From Paraferrimonas sedimenticola (GTDB lineage: Bacteria > Pseudomonadota > Gammaproteobacteria > Enterobacterales > Shewanellaceae), in assembly GCF_002282855.1 (NCBI RefSeq), contig NZ_NRIR01000010.1, positions 58,837 to 122,836 on the forward strand: a DNA stretch of 64,000 bases, written 5' to 3'. The translations under genes and the position numbers were made by a program. Every line of letters begins with the position of its first letter. The first letter of the stretch is position 1. Below the pieces are notes generated by a model that did no database searches, was not told the DNA's origin, and worked only from the letters and a program-made list of their open reading frames with translations. This document shows, piece after piece, positions 1 to 11,508 of this stretch.

Positions 1-1
1 T

Positions 2-775
2 GGCTGGTTGAGAGCTGGACTGTTCACTGGCCCTGTCGACCAGGAGTGCAGTTGGCAAGGAGTATCAATTAAACCGGGCACCCTCTTCATCACTCCCAAG
101 GGCGGCGGTGTATTCTCGATTCCCGCAGGTTATCAAGATCTCACACTGATACTGAGCTACCCATTGATGGACGCCTTAGGCATAGAAAAGCCCGATACTT
201 GGTTGGGCAGCGATAATTTACACCGATGCTTTTACGACATTCCCGAGCCCATGGGCGATAACTTAGAAAACTTAATGGATGATTTATGTCAGCGTTATAA
301 GCTGTCGAGTAATAGTGATTGGAATGCGATTATCGACCCAGGACACGCAGCGCAAATCAGAATTGATTTGCTGCGGCTATTGTCCGATTGCTTAACCCGC
401 AATGTCCCGAATCAAACCGACTCAGCCCCCTCGAAGCGATTCGCCTTGGTCAATCGAACCATAGCGCATATCTCTGCTTTAGAAGATAGTGAGTTGGCCA
501 AGCTGAGTATCGATGATTTAAGCAATCAAGTCGCTGCGAGTCGCAAAACCTTGTTGCGTGCCTTTAATGACGTGCTTGGCATTAACCCGTCCAAGTATCT
601 CAATAACGTAAAACTCGCCAAGGCACATGCGCTGATTAATACAGGACAGCATCAAATCACTCAGGTGGGGCTTAAGTTTGGCTACAGCAAACCGGGTTAC
701 TTCGCCGAGCAATATCAACTCCTGTACGGTGAGCTCCCCTCGCAAACCTTAAAGCGCGCCAAAAGCGGCCAATAA
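2..775 (+). CDS. AraC-family transcriptional regulator (5' end cut by window)
   Basis: The reading frame is open to the left window edge, so the gene probably starts outside; the first possible internal start is a TTG at position 8. The visible part keeps a divergent N-terminal sensor-like region and, in the last ~100 residues, the two helix-turn-helix motifs of AraC/XylS regulators, including the typical end of HTH2 (KFGYSKPGYFAEQY). It ends in GELPSQTLKRAK, a tail also seen in the two AraC proteins encoded at 8951 and 11507, so the three look like paralogues. It converges on the groEL-like gene with a shared terminator between them. The effector and targets are unknown. Confidence 0.85.
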   Translation, partial: GWLRAGLFTGPVDQECSWQGVSIKPGTLFITPKGGGVFSIPAGYQDLTLILSYPLMDALGIEKPDTWLGSDNLHRCFYDIPEPMGDNLENLMDDLCQRYKLSSNSDWNAIIDPGHAAQIRIDLLRLLSDCLTRNVPNQTDSAPSKRFALVNRTIAHISALEDSELAKLSIDDLSNQVAASRKTLLRAFNDVLGINPSKYLNNVKLAKAHALINTGQHQITQVGLKFGYSKPGYFAEQYQLLYGELPSQTLKRAKSGQ

Positions 776-801
776 AAAAAGCGCTTCGATTGAAGCGCTT
801 T
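773..801 (-). terminator. Rho-independent terminator between AraC gene and groEL-like gene
   Basis: A perfect 10-bp stem (778-787 with 792-801, AAAGCGCTTC/GAAGCGCTTT) with a four-base loop. The A-run at 773-780 becomes a U-run for minus-strand transcripts, so it mainly terminates the groEL-like gene; it may also serve the convergent AraC gene. Confidence 0.8.
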
Positions 802-810
802 CGATACCAA

Positions 811-2442
<1,632 letters not shown>

Positions 2443-2675
2443 TCACCTAAATTTGGGAAAAATTCACTGCTATAAAAGTAGCACATGCTAGTTGAACAAA
2501 AGCTTATGCAAGCCATAACCTAACGGCAAATTCCCAACAAAACCACCATGTTTATAGTGACCTAGAAGCGTGTGGTTAAAATTTACGCTAACCTGCCATA
2601 GGGTAATATCTGCGCGTTTTCACCGTAATAAAGCACAGCAATTAAGCTCACCTCTTCCACACCTGTCTCCTACCG

Positions 2676-3518
2676 TTAATACAAATGTTCCGCATGAAAT
2701 TTCAGGTGCGAATCGATAAAACTGGCGATAAAGAAATAAGAATGATCATAACCCGAGCGATAATTTATGGTGATCGGGTAGCCTTTTTTTTGAGCAGCTA
2801 ACGCAATCGCATCGGTTTTCAATTGCTCTTTCAAAAACTGATCGTCACTGCCTTGCTCAATCAGCATTGGCAGTGGTTGAGAAGCATCTGCCCATGAGAG
2901 TAACTCGCAGGGGTCTTGCAAACGCCACAGGGATTTATCGTCGCCCAAATAATGGCTAAAGGCTTTATCTCCCCATGGCACTTGAGTTGGGTTAACGATA
3001 GGACTGAATGCACTGACGGCCTGATACCTATGGGTGTTTCGAAGCGCCACTACTAAGGCACCCATTCCCCCCATCGAATGTCCGCAAACAGAACGCTTTT
3101 TATTGACCTTGAATTCTGCTTCTATGAGTTCGGGCAGCTCTTCCACCACATAATCGTACATTCGATAATGGGCTTTCCAGGGTTCTTGGGTGGCGTTAAG
3201 GTAGAAGCCAGCGCCTTGGCCTAAGTCGTAGTTCGGGTCATCAGCGACATTCTCGCCACGAGGGCTGGTATCTGGGGTGACAATCGCTACCCCAAGCTCA
3301 GCCGCCATTCGTTGCGCGCCCGCTTTTTGCACAAAGTTCTCATCGGTACAAGTTAACCCGGACAACCAATACAACACGGGAACTCTAGCAACCTCTGCTT
3401 GCGGCGGTAAGAATATGCCAAACCGCATTGAGCAATTTAAATGTTTGGACTGGTGTTTATAGTGCGCCTGACGGCCTTCAAAACACTTGAACTCTGATAC
3501 CAGCTCAATTTGACTCAT
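2676..3518 (-). CDS. frmB: S-formylglutathione hydrolase
   Basis: A 280-residue alpha/beta-hydrolase of the esterase D/FGH family. It hydrolyses S-formylglutathione to formate and glutathione, the last step of glutathione-dependent formaldehyde detoxification in the cytoplasm. The nucleophile elbow GHSMGGMG places the catalytic serine at about residue 148; the Asp (GSDDQ, ~225) and His (GYDHS, ~259) of the triad are present. Length is normal for the family. It lies 21 bp downstream of the formaldehyde dehydrogenase gene on the same strand, with a good GAAGGG ribosome site, so the two are almost certainly cotranscribed. The symbol follows E. coli usage; fghA is the equivalent name elsewhere. 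Confidence 0.95.
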   Translation of the reverse strand: MSQIELVSEFKCFEGRQAHYKHQSKHLNCSMRFGIFLPPQAEVARVPVLYWLSGLTCTDENFVQKAGAQRMAAELGVAIVTPDTSPRGENVADDPNYDLGQGAGFYLNATQEPWKAHYRMYDYVVEELPELIEAEFKVNKKRSVCGHSMGGMGALVVALRNTHRYQAVSAFSPIVNPTQVPWGDKAFSHYLGDDKSLWRLQDPCELLSWADASQPLPMLIEQGSDDQFLKEQLKTDAIALAAQKKGYPITINYRSGYDHSYFFIASFIDSHLKFHAEHLY

Positions 3519-3539
3519 TATCCCTTCCTCAACCGCACG

Positions 3540-4682
<1,143 letters not shown>

Positions 4683-4704
4683 TCAAGCTTTAACCCAACA
4701 TAGT

Positions 4705-5610
4705 TCATTTTGACGAGTTCGCAGAACTTTGCTGACCCAGTAACGACTCTTGTAGCCAAGCTTGCGCCGGCCCCACTGGCCTACTTGGGTGTGTCAGCAA
4801 ATCGACTTCGGTGATGAACGGAGTTTTACTTTGATTAAAATGAGGCGTGAAAGTCGTTAAAGCGCCATTACCTGCTCGCTCCTCTATTAATAGTAAAGGC
4901 AGAAACGCCCAGCCCATGTCTTGTTCCACCAGACTCGCCACATCCTGTTGGTCCGAGGCTAGCCAGATTTCATTGGAAAACTTAGAACGCATCTCCAACA
5001 AAGGGTTCTCTTGCATGGCTTCGCAGTTAATCTGCCTGGAAAGCAATAGGGTTTCTGTATCTACCACAGGCATATCCGCCAAAGGTGAGTCTGGCGAACA
5101 GGCGCAAAACCACTCAAGCGGCGCTAAGTCGATAAAATCTAAAACCGGTGCCTGAGCTTCTCTGCGACACTGGATCATAAGCTCGATATCGCCTTGCTCT
5201 GCTAGTTGCTGAAGCTTATCACTTCGATCTCTAATAACTCGTAGTTGGGTATGGGGAAATCGCTTTGCCATCTCTGCAAGATGCTTCTCCACATAGCCAA
5301 AGGGAATCAGCTCCCCGATACCAATTCGAATTTGCTCTTCCGTGTGACTGAGTTTACTTTCGGCAAAACCATAAATTCGCTCGCTTTGGCGCAGCAAGAG
5401 GCGAAACTGCTGATAGAGCTGTTCGCCTACGGGAGTTAGCTTTGGCTTGTTGCCTGAGCGGTCAAATAGCACAACGCCCAACTCGATCTCTAAATTGTTG
5501 ACCGACACACTGACAGTGTTGTGACTTTTACCGATTGCCCTAGCAGCCGCTGAGAAAGATCCCTGCTCTACTGATACGACAAAGGCTTTGGCTTGTTCTA
5601 AATGAAACAT
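4705..5610 (-). CDS. LysR-family transcriptional regulator next to frmA
   Basis: A 301-residue LysR-type regulator. An N-terminal winged helix-turn-helix (GSFSAAARAIGKSHNTVSV, residues ~17-36) is followed by a divergent effector domain. It ends 40 bp before frmA on the same strand, so it may be cotranscribed with the formaldehyde genes and control them; this is inferred from position only. It shares unusual effector-domain motifs (SRQI near residue 190; SLVEQDMGWAF near residue 227) with the two LysR genes that follow at 5781 and 6667, which indicates local duplication. Between this gene and 5781 lies a 170-bp divergent promoter region. Confidence 0.9.
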   Translation of the reverse strand: MFHLEQAKAFVVSVEQGSFSAAARAIGKSHNTVSVSVNNLEIELGVVLFDRSGNKPKLTPVGEQLYQQFRLLLRQSERIYGFAESKLSHTEEQIRIGIGELIPFGYVEKHLAEMAKRFPHTQLRVIRDRSDKLQQLAEQGDIELMIQCRREAQAPVLDFIDLAPLEWFCACSPDSPLADMPVVDTETLLLSRQINCEAMQENPLLEMRSKFSNEIWLASDQQDVASLVEQDMGWAFLPLLLIEERAGNGALTTFTPHFNQSKTPFITEVDLLTHPSRPVGPAQAWLQESLLGQQSSANSSK

Positions 5611-5780
5611 TAGCTGTGACTTTGCAGGCTAAAGGTGTCAATTATAGTGAATACTTTAGCATGTACCTTTCATTATTGTGTGTAGTAGGCTTTTTCTAGT
5701 TCGCTACCCTAAGTCTTTGAGCTTTGTCTTAAGTTGGCATAATCTAGACTCAAGTCCATGAAACGTAGGGCAAAGCGTCG

Positions 5781-6656
5781 ATGCTCAATTTAGATCAGGT
5801 TACTTTGTTTGTAGCCGCCGCCGATAAAGGCTCGTTTTCTGCAGCGGCTCGACTGCACAGGAAAAGCGTGAGCACGGTCAGCTTGGCGGTCAGTAACCTC
5901 GAAAAAAATCTAAACGTTGAGCTGTTTGATCGCAGTTCTAAATACCCCAAACTCACCGAGCAAGGCGAACAGCTATATGAGCTCGCACAGTTGTTACTCA
6001 GACAAGCCAATCGGATTCAATCGGTTGCCAATAGCTTGATAAACCAGGTCGAGGAAGAAGTTAGCATTGGTCTTGATGAGTTAGCCCCTTTTCAGCTTGT
6101 TGAGGATCACCTAACTCAAATATCGAAAAAATTTCCCGATACCAAGCTGAGATTGACTCGAGAGCGCGCTGAAATACTTGTTGAGCAACTCCACTCTAAC
6201 CAGCTGGATATCATTCTGGCGGCCAACAATTCAACGCACGGCGCTAATCAGTTGACCGAGATCCAACTCGTTGGCGTTTGCGCCAAGCAGACCAATTTGT
6301 TTGACCCCAAGTCGGTAGACTTCGAGCAACTTAAGGCCACCCGCCAAATTTTGTGTGAGAGCGTCGTTAAACTCGACATTCTCAACGATGCACTTAGCGA
6401 AGAGAACAACAGTTGGTCGGTGACCTCGATTGAGGACTTAATGCAACTCGTTGAAGAAGACTTTGGCTGGGCACTCGCACCGATGCATTTAGCGCGTGAG
6501 TACGCCAAACAAGACAAGCTTGTCATTTTTGACTGCCCCAAACCTTTGGCCGAGTTGACTCTGAACATAGGGCTCGAGGTAGCGCCGGACAAAGCAGCGG
6601 GTCCTGTGGTTAGCGACTTATTAGCCATGTTCAATTCAAACGACACTAATCGGTAA
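5781..6656 (+). CDS. LysR-family transcriptional regulator (paralogue 2 of 3)
   Basis: A 291-residue LysR-type regulator, divergent from the gene at 4705. The helix-turn-helix (GSFSAAARLHRKSVSTVSL) is close in sequence to that neighbour. The effector domain keeps the shared TRQIL and QLVEEDFGWALAP motifs. The next LysR gene starts 10 bp downstream on the same strand, so the two are likely cotranscribed. Targets are unknown. Confidence 0.9.
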   Translation: MLNLDQVTLFVAAADKGSFSAAARLHRKSVSTVSLAVSNLEKNLNVELFDRSSKYPKLTEQGEQLYELAQLLLRQANRIQSVANSLINQVEEEVSIGLDELAPFQLVEDHLTQISKKFPDTKLRLTRERAEILVEQLHSNQLDIILAANNSTHGANQLTEIQLVGVCAKQTNLFDPKSVDFEQLKATRQILCESVVKLDILNDALSEENNSWSVTSIEDLMQLVEEDFGWALAPMHLAREYAKQDKLVIFDCPKPLAELTLNIGLEVAPDKAAGPVVSDLLAMFNSNDTNR

Positions 6657-6666
6657 AACGAGAATT

Positions 6667-7605
6667 ATGACCTTAGATCAAATGCGATATTTCTTAGCAG
6701 TGGCTACCGAGTCTTCGGTTAGCAAAGCCGCTATGATGTTACAGCGAGATCGCAGTGTGGTGAGTCAGGCGATTAGTTCACTAGAAGACGAGTTAGGGCT
6801 CAACTTGTTTGAGCGCTCTGGCAACTCGCTCAAGCTCACTCAAGCCGGCAATCGACTCGTGCTCGAAGCCAAGTACATGGATTGGCAGGCGTCTCGAGTT
6901 TTAGAGATTTTTGGTGTAAGTGAGACCGATCAGGCCTTGGAGGTTAAAATTGGCATTAGTGAAATTGGACCTCGAGATTGGCTAACCGCCCTACTTTCAG
7001 AAACCGAACTCGCCAACTACCGAGTCTCAATCGTCTGTAAATCCGATGATTTGCTGCTTGAGTTACTCGAACAAGGTGAGTTGTCGTTTGTGTTGGTGGC
7101 ATCTGATCACTACCTAGACCACGGTGGCGACTCGCTTCATTGCTTCAGAGAACCATTAGTGACCGTTTGCGCCCCAGATTCCCACCTTGCAGACTCGGAT
7201 AAAGTAGACATTGAGACTCTGGTAACCACTCGACAAATTTTAAGCCATTCCCTGCTGGGCAACCTGAATCTCAAATTGTCATACATCTATGGCCGTGACG
7301 TTTGGGTAGTCGGTAGCCTCAACGATGTTTTGTCTTTGGTAGAGCGTGATTTAGGCTGGGCTGTGGTGCCATATAGAGCCGCTGCAAAAGCCCTTAAAAG
7401 TGGCGCTCTGGCCTTATTTGAAGTGGATTTTGATGCGCTGGGTTCGGTGATCGAGTGGGATGTGAAGTTCTCCAATCGCCAAGGCGATTCACGCACCACT
7501 CGCATCGTTCACGATTGGATCCACGCGAACGTGGACCGTTTCAATCATATTTATGCAAAAGAATTACGCCATCCCTTTGTACTGAAGCAGACTAACAAGA
7601 AATGA
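6667..7605 (+). CDS. LysR-family transcriptional regulator (paralogue 3 of 3)
   Basis: A 312-residue LysR-type regulator. The DNA-binding helix region reads SSVSKAAMMLQRDRSVVSQAI, followed by a standard linker helix (FERSGNSLKLTQAG). The effector half again carries TRQIL and SLVERDLGWAVVP, linking it to the two preceding genes. Its 3' end overlaps by 42 bp the end of the convergent HupE-like gene at 7564, so there is no room for a separate terminator between them. Confidence 0.9.
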   Translation: MTLDQMRYFLAVATESSVSKAAMMLQRDRSVVSQAISSLEDELGLNLFERSGNSLKLTQAGNRLVLEAKYMDWQASRVLEIFGVSETDQALEVKIGISEIGPRDWLTALLSETELANYRVSIVCKSDDLLLELLEQGELSFVLVASDHYLDHGGDSLHCFREPLVTVCAPDSHLADSDKVDIETLVTTRQILSHSLLGNLNLKLSYIYGRDVWVVGSLNDVLSLVERDLGWAVVPYRAAAKALKSGALALFEVDFDALGSVIEWDVKFSNRQGDSRTTRIVHDWIHANVDRFNHIYAKELRHPFVLKQTNKK

Positions 7606-8163
7606 TGCTGCAGTTACCCAAGAAGCCAGCACGCGCCAACCGATGGCCTGCCAATTCACCTGCGAGAAACGTCTCGACAGCAAGCCAAAATTAAGCAGCA
7701 AAAACAAGCTTCCGAGAAAGGTGCCCAGATGCGACAGGGTTTTGCCGTTGCCAAACAATTCCGCCTGTCCAGAATCTATACCTATAGCCAACAATGAAAA
7801 TGCGGTGACCAGAGTAACGACCAGTTTTGGTGCCCGCCAACTACAGACCGCCAATAATCCAACCCCAACCGCGGTGAGTAAAGGAAGGATTTCTACCGTT
7901 TTCTCATCAACGTAGTCAGAACAATATAGGCCTATGACAATCGCTACTGCTCCAGCAATCATAGCTTGAGGTAAGTACGCTTTTTGTTGCTGTGAAAACC
8001 AAATGCCAACTGCGAGCAATAACATGACATGTGCTGGAATCAATAGAGGGTGCAGCAAGCCGTTGTAAAACTCACCGACCCCCTCTATCGGGCTGTGGGC
8101 AAAGCTCGGCCAAGCGACCAAGCTCATCGCCAACAGACACAACTGAACGACAGGTTTGAGCAT
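7564..8163 (-). CDS. HupE/UreJ-like membrane protein, divergent copy
   Basis: About 199 residues when started at the ATG at 8163, which overlaps the stop of the upstream hupE-like gene (TAATG). This start gives a signal peptide ending ...SFA before HSPIEG and about six hydrophobic segments. HupE/UreJ proteins are integral membrane proteins linked to nickel or cobalt uptake beside hydrogenase and urease genes. The family's conserved HPxxGxDH is altered here to HPLLIPAH: both histidines remain but the Gly-x-Asp is lost, so transport by this copy is less certain. It is translationally coupled to the canonical copy upstream, and the two may form a heteromeric or duplicated unit. Confidence 0.75.
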   Translation of the reverse strand: MLKPVVQLCLLAMSLVAWPSFAHSPIEGVGEFYNGLLHPLLIPAHVMLLLAVGIWFSQQQKAYLPQAMIAGAVAIVIGLYCSDYVDEKTVEILPLLTAVGVGLLAVCSWRAPKLVVTLVTAFSLLAIGIDSGQAELFGNGKTLSHLGTFLGSLFLLLNFGLLSRRFSQVNWQAIGWRVLASWVTAASFLVSLLQYKGMA

Positions 8164-8750
8164 TACAGCGCGCCAACAAAGTAAGTCAGGCCAGTAGCGG
8201 CAATCACAGCTCCACAAACACGAACCGCGATTTGCCCTTTAGGATGGTCAGCCAGTAGGCCAAAGCCAACACCTGCCAAGTGCAACATGCCAGTGGATAG
8301 CACAAATCCAGCACTGTAAGTTAGCGGCGAGGTCGCGGCTGGTAGCTCAGTACCATGGGCATGACCGTGGAAGATGGCGAAAACAGCCACTAATGCAGTT
8401 GCGGCCCACAGGGGCAAGCGCGCAGCAAACACCACCATAAGACCCAGCACAAGCCCTGATAGGGCAATGCCCGCTTCAACCGCGGGAATATCAATACCTA
8501 TGACTCCTAGCGCACCGCCAAAGGCCATCATTAATGGGAATACCACGGGCAACAACCAGATTGCTGGTTGACGAAGAAACGCACCCCACAGGCCTACAGC
8601 GACCATGGCCACAATATGATCAAAACCGACTAGCGGATGAATGAAGCCATTGATAAATCCACCGCCGGCATCCACCACTTCATGGGCCAGCGCAGGCGTT
8701 GTGAAGGCCAGTGCCAACAGAGCGAACACACTCTTAGAAAGATTCGTCAT
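8163..8750 (-). CDS. hupE: HupE/UreJ-family nickel/cobalt transporter-like protein
   Basis: A 195-residue polytopic membrane protein with a cleavable signal peptide (ends ALA before HEVVDAG) and about six membrane segments. The signature HPLVGFDH (residues ~38-45) matches HupE/UreJ, a family shown in some bacteria to be secondary nickel or cobalt transporters. A His-rich segment (FHGHAHG, residues ~128-134) is also typical. No hydrogenase or urease genes are in the window, so the metal must serve another enzyme. The 200 bp upstream carry a motif (8877-8891) shared with the promoters of the amidohydrolase and ABC operons. Confidence 0.85.
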   Translation of the reverse strand: MTNLSKSVFALLALAFTTPALAHEVVDAGGGFINGFIHPLVGFDHIVAMVAVGLWGAFLRQPAIWLLPVVFPLMMAFGGALGVIGIDIPAVEAGIALSGLVLGLMVVFAARLPLWAATALVAVFAIFHGHAHGTELPAATSPLTYSAGFVLSTGMLHLAGVGFGLLADHPKGQIAVRVCGAVIAATGLTYFVGAL

Positions 8751-8876
8751 TTAGATATTCCCATCCATTGTTTAAAAATCAGCCCCGACCCATTGCTGTT
8801 GTGGAGTCAGGAGCGCCACATTAGAGACCGCTAAATAGGGACAGCGAGATTCTAGCCACAGGCGTTCTGAGCGAAA

Positions 8877-8891
8877 ATGCAATTTCGGAAA
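8877..8891 (-). promoter_or_regulatory. Putative operator upstream of the hupE pair
   Basis: Read on the minus strand, toward hupE, the sequence is TTTCCGAAATTGCAT. It matches 14 of 15 bases of the element at 16206 and 13 of 15 of the one at 9961. It lies about 127 bp upstream of the hupE start, a plausible activator position. The binding protein is unknown; a nearby AraC regulator is a candidate. Confidence 0.45.
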
Positions 8892-8950
8892 AGCCTGGCG
8901 AGACTTTGTGCACAAAACTCGCTATTTTGTGTGTTCTGGCGTTTTACTGT

Positions 8951-9895
8951 TCAAGCGCGCTTAAGTGTTTCGTTGGGTAACTCACCAAACTGCTTCTTGT
9001 ACCTTTGCGCGATACGGCCAATCTCAAACAGGCCCAAGTCAAAGGCGATTTCTGTCACTGTTTGTCGCTCAGCCTCTGCCTCTAGTAGGCGCTTTCTAAA
9101 CTCGTAAAGCCGAAGCAATTCGATAATTTGCCTTGGCCCGACACCAAAACTGTCCTTAAACGCATTGTATACGGTACGCTCTGAAACACCAATTTGTTCT
9201 GCAAGATCAGCAACTTGTATCGATTCCTCGTGCAAAGTGGTGCCAAACAACTTTTGCAGCTCTTGTACTGTCGCAAACGGCTTGGTGGGCGCGAGTTCAT
9301 CAATAGTCACATCAGGATCTTCGAGGACCTGGCTAAAGGTCTCTGTTAACTCCACTGCAATCGCTTGATTCCAGTAAGCTGCGAGCTGTTCTAACAAATC
9401 ACTGTCGCTATTCTGAAAGGACTCTAACTGTAGCTTTGCACAATCACAGATAGCGACTAAGCGCTGAACTTGCTCGATGGCCAAGCCACGCAAGCAAAAA
9501 TTTCGGTCGGTGGGTAGTCCTATGCTTCCGGCGAGTTCTTCCGAGAGGACCAGTTGAAGATGCTGAGTCACACCGTTTTGGTAGCCTTCCGTAGTGTCTT
9601 TATTGCCTTGAATTACAATGGTTTGTTCGTCAAAGGCATTACCCCATAGGGTGAACTCATCGGTTTGGCTCAATACCAGATTCATGCGCAGATCCGCCCT
9701 ATTCGGCTGGAAGCTCCACATCACGGGGTGATAGATGCTAGTCCAATACAGCTGAATCTGCTCAAGTATCAACTGCTCGCACAAGCATTCGAGTGGTCCT
9801 GGCGACAATTGAATGATGTCGAATTGGCCATCATAGGCTTGATTGAAGTACTCAGCGAGCTCTGAGCGTTCGGTGAAGCGCTGTTTCTTGTACAT
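8951..9895 (-). CDS. AraC-family transcriptional regulator
   Basis: A 314-residue protein when started at the ATG at 9895 (MYKKQRFTERSE), preferred over the upstream TTG that would add 16 hydrophobic residues. The last ~100 residues hold the two helix-turn-helix units of AraC/XylS proteins (LAEQIGVSERTVYNAFKDSFG and TVTEIAFDLGLFEIGRIAQRYKKQ in outline). It ends GELPNETLKRA, as its paralogues do. It is divergent from the amidohydrolase gene at 10081 across ~185 bp that contain the shared 28-bp element, so it may control that gene and the hupE pair downstream. Confidence 0.88.
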   Translation of the reverse strand: MYKKQRFTERSELAEYFNQAYDGQFDIIQLSPGPLECLCEQLILEQIQLYWTSIYHPVMWSFQPNRADLRMNLVLSQTDEFTLWGNAFDEQTIVIQGNKDTTEGYQNGVTQHLQLVLSEELAGSIGLPTDRNFCLRGLAIEQVQRLVAICDCAKLQLESFQNSDSDLLEQLAAYWNQAIAVELTETFSQVLEDPDVTIDELAPTKPFATVQELQKLFGTTLHEESIQVADLAEQIGVSERTVYNAFKDSFGVGPRQIIELLRLYEFRKRLLEAEAERQTVTEIAFDLGLFEIGRIAQRYKKQFGELPNETLKRA

Positions 9896-9960
9896 TTCGC
9901 GATAATTTCCCTTAAAAAAGAAAGCAAAAATGCATGGATACAATGATTAGTGTAAGGCTT

Positions 9961-9988
9961 TTTCCGATTTTGCATAGCCGTTATTTAG
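9961..9988 (+). promoter_or_regulatory. Putative operator upstream of the amidohydrolase gene
   Basis: The 28 bases starting TTTCCGATTTTGCATAGC match the element at 16206 at 23 of 28 positions, with two conserved blocks (TTTCCGAT and TTGCATAGC) and a conserved ATTTAG end. It sits in the divergent region between an AraC regulator and the amidohydrolase gene, about 90 bp before the latter's start and oriented toward it. Confidence 0.5.
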
Positions 9989-10080
9989 GAGGGACTTATC
10001 ATAGCCTCCGTTTGATTTAGCCTTTACGCCCTACTTTTACCTCAGCGTCTAAGTGGGTAGTCCTAATCGGGAGAGTATTC

Positions 10081-11481
10081 ATGCTACGAGTTGCCACCGC
10101 GTTATCCATGCTAGCCTTATCTTGCCTATCCGCTGTATCTGGCCAAGCACAAGCTCAGGTAACTCCGACGCTTACCATCACCCATGTCAACGTGGTGGAT
10201 GTGGCTAGCGGTACGACCTTGGACAACCAGACGGTTACTTTGTCTGGCGACACCATTGTTTCGATTGAAGCTAGCCGAGCACCTGAAGCTCCTGCGGGAA
10301 GAACCATAGATGCTCAGGGCAAGTACCTGATACCCGGCCTTTGGGATATGCACACCAACTTTTCTGCTGCTGAGTCTATTGCTCGTCCATTGATGATTGC
10401 TAACGGCGTTACTGGCTTGCGCGACATGACAGGTAACCCAGAAATCACCAAACAACTGAAGCTAATGGCCGAAAGCGGTGATCTGGTACCCAATATCTTT
10501 GCAAGTGCTGAGCCGCTTGATGGCATACCTGCCCGTACTCCAAGTTTGCAGTCCATATCTGGCTCGAAGGAAGCCAAATACACGGTGGAGTGGCATGTAA
10601 AGCAAGGCGCTGACTTTATCGCTATCCACGACCGTCTTTCTTTGGGTGCCTATAAAGCGGTTGCCAAAACCAGTCAAACCCTCGGTGTACCCTTTGCGGG
10701 ACAGTTGCCTGAGTCAGTAAGCATCGAACAGGCCATCAAATCTGGACAACAATCGCTAGAACATATGTACGGTCTGATGGAAGCCTCAACTAGCCAACCA
10801 CAAGAGCTTGCGAAATACATAGGCGGCAAGCGTTTTGACACCAACAAAATGCGCTTTCTGCTAGATACGTTCGATCAAGACAAATTCAACAAGCTGGCTG
10901 AGCAGTTGGCTGCCAGTGATGTGGCTATCGACCCAACCGCTCTGTATCTCTACAACATGGCTCGTTTGGACAATCCGCGCAGCAACGACCCTCGTTTAGC
11001 GCTTTTGCCCAAGCCTTTTAAAGAAATTTGGGTCGCTAAAAATGACATGGAACTAAGGCACCTGGACCAAGCAGGGTTTGAGGTCTTGCGAGAGTTTGTT
11101 GATTTTCAGCTTGCTTTGATAAAGCCATTGTCAGACGCTGGAGTTAAATTGTTAGTCGGTACCAATTCAGGCAACCCGTACGTGTTTCCTGGATTCGCGG
11201 TGCACGATGAGATGTCGCTGTTAAATCACCTTGGTTTAGAAAATGTCCAACTTCTGCGGATGGCCACGTTAGATGCAGCCAAGCTATTAGGCTTTAACCA
11301 ACACGGCGAAGTTAAAAAGGGATTTAAGGCAGACTTGGTACTTTTGAATGCTAATCCTTTAGAGGATATAAATAACACTCAAAATATCGATTCAGTGATA
11401 TTGGCGGGCAAGTTGTACGACAATCAATCAATTCAAAGAATCTTCGAAAACGTAAAAGCAACACTCAACCAATTACAATAA
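10081..11481 (+). CDS. Exported amidohydrolase-fold protein with degenerate active site
   Basis: A 466-residue member of the imidazolonepropionase/prolidase-type amidohydrolases, with a signal peptide of about 26 residues ending in AQA. The fold signatures are present (PGLWDMH, QQSLEHM, VFPGFAVHDEM, the closing KKGFKADLVLLNANPLEDI). The metal site is not. HxH has become H91-T-N93, the position of the bridging carboxylated lysine in DFIKIY-type motifs is alanine (A181 in DFIAIH), the GHVP histidine is glutamine (Q208 in GQLP), and the catalytic aspartate of GTDSG is asparagine (N362 in GTNSG). H91 and H228 remain. The frame is intact, so this looks like a retained pseudoenzyme, perhaps a sensor or binding protein, rather than a decayed gene. 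Confidence 0.85.
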   Translation: MLRVATALSMLALSCLSAVSGQAQAQVTPTLTITHVNVVDVASGTTLDNQTVTLSGDTIVSIEASRAPEAPAGRTIDAQGKYLIPGLWDMHTNFSAAESIARPLMIANGVTGLRDMTGNPEITKQLKLMAESGDLVPNIFASAEPLDGIPARTPSLQSISGSKEAKYTVEWHVKQGADFIAIHDRLSLGAYKAVAKTSQTLGVPFAGQLPESVSIEQAIKSGQQSLEHMYGLMEASTSQPQELAKYIGGKRFDTNKMRFLLDTFDQDKFNKLAEQLAASDVAIDPTALYLYNMARLDNPRSNDPRLALLPKPFKEIWVAKNDMELRHLDQAGFEVLREFVDFQLALIKPLSDAGVKLLVGTNSGNPYVFPGFAVHDEMSLLNHLGLENVQLLRMATLDAAKLLGFNQHGEVKKGFKADLVLLNANPLEDINNTQNIDSVILAGKLYDNQSIQRIFENVKATLNQLQ

Positions 11482-11487
11482 TTTAAG

Positions 11488-11508
11488 AGGTGCTTTTGAG
11501 CACCTTTT
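11488..11508 (+). terminator. Terminator after the amidohydrolase gene
   Basis: Stem AGGTGC/GCACCT (11488-11493 with 11500-11505), a six-base loop and a T-run. It overlaps the stop codon of the convergent AraC gene. Confidence 0.75.
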
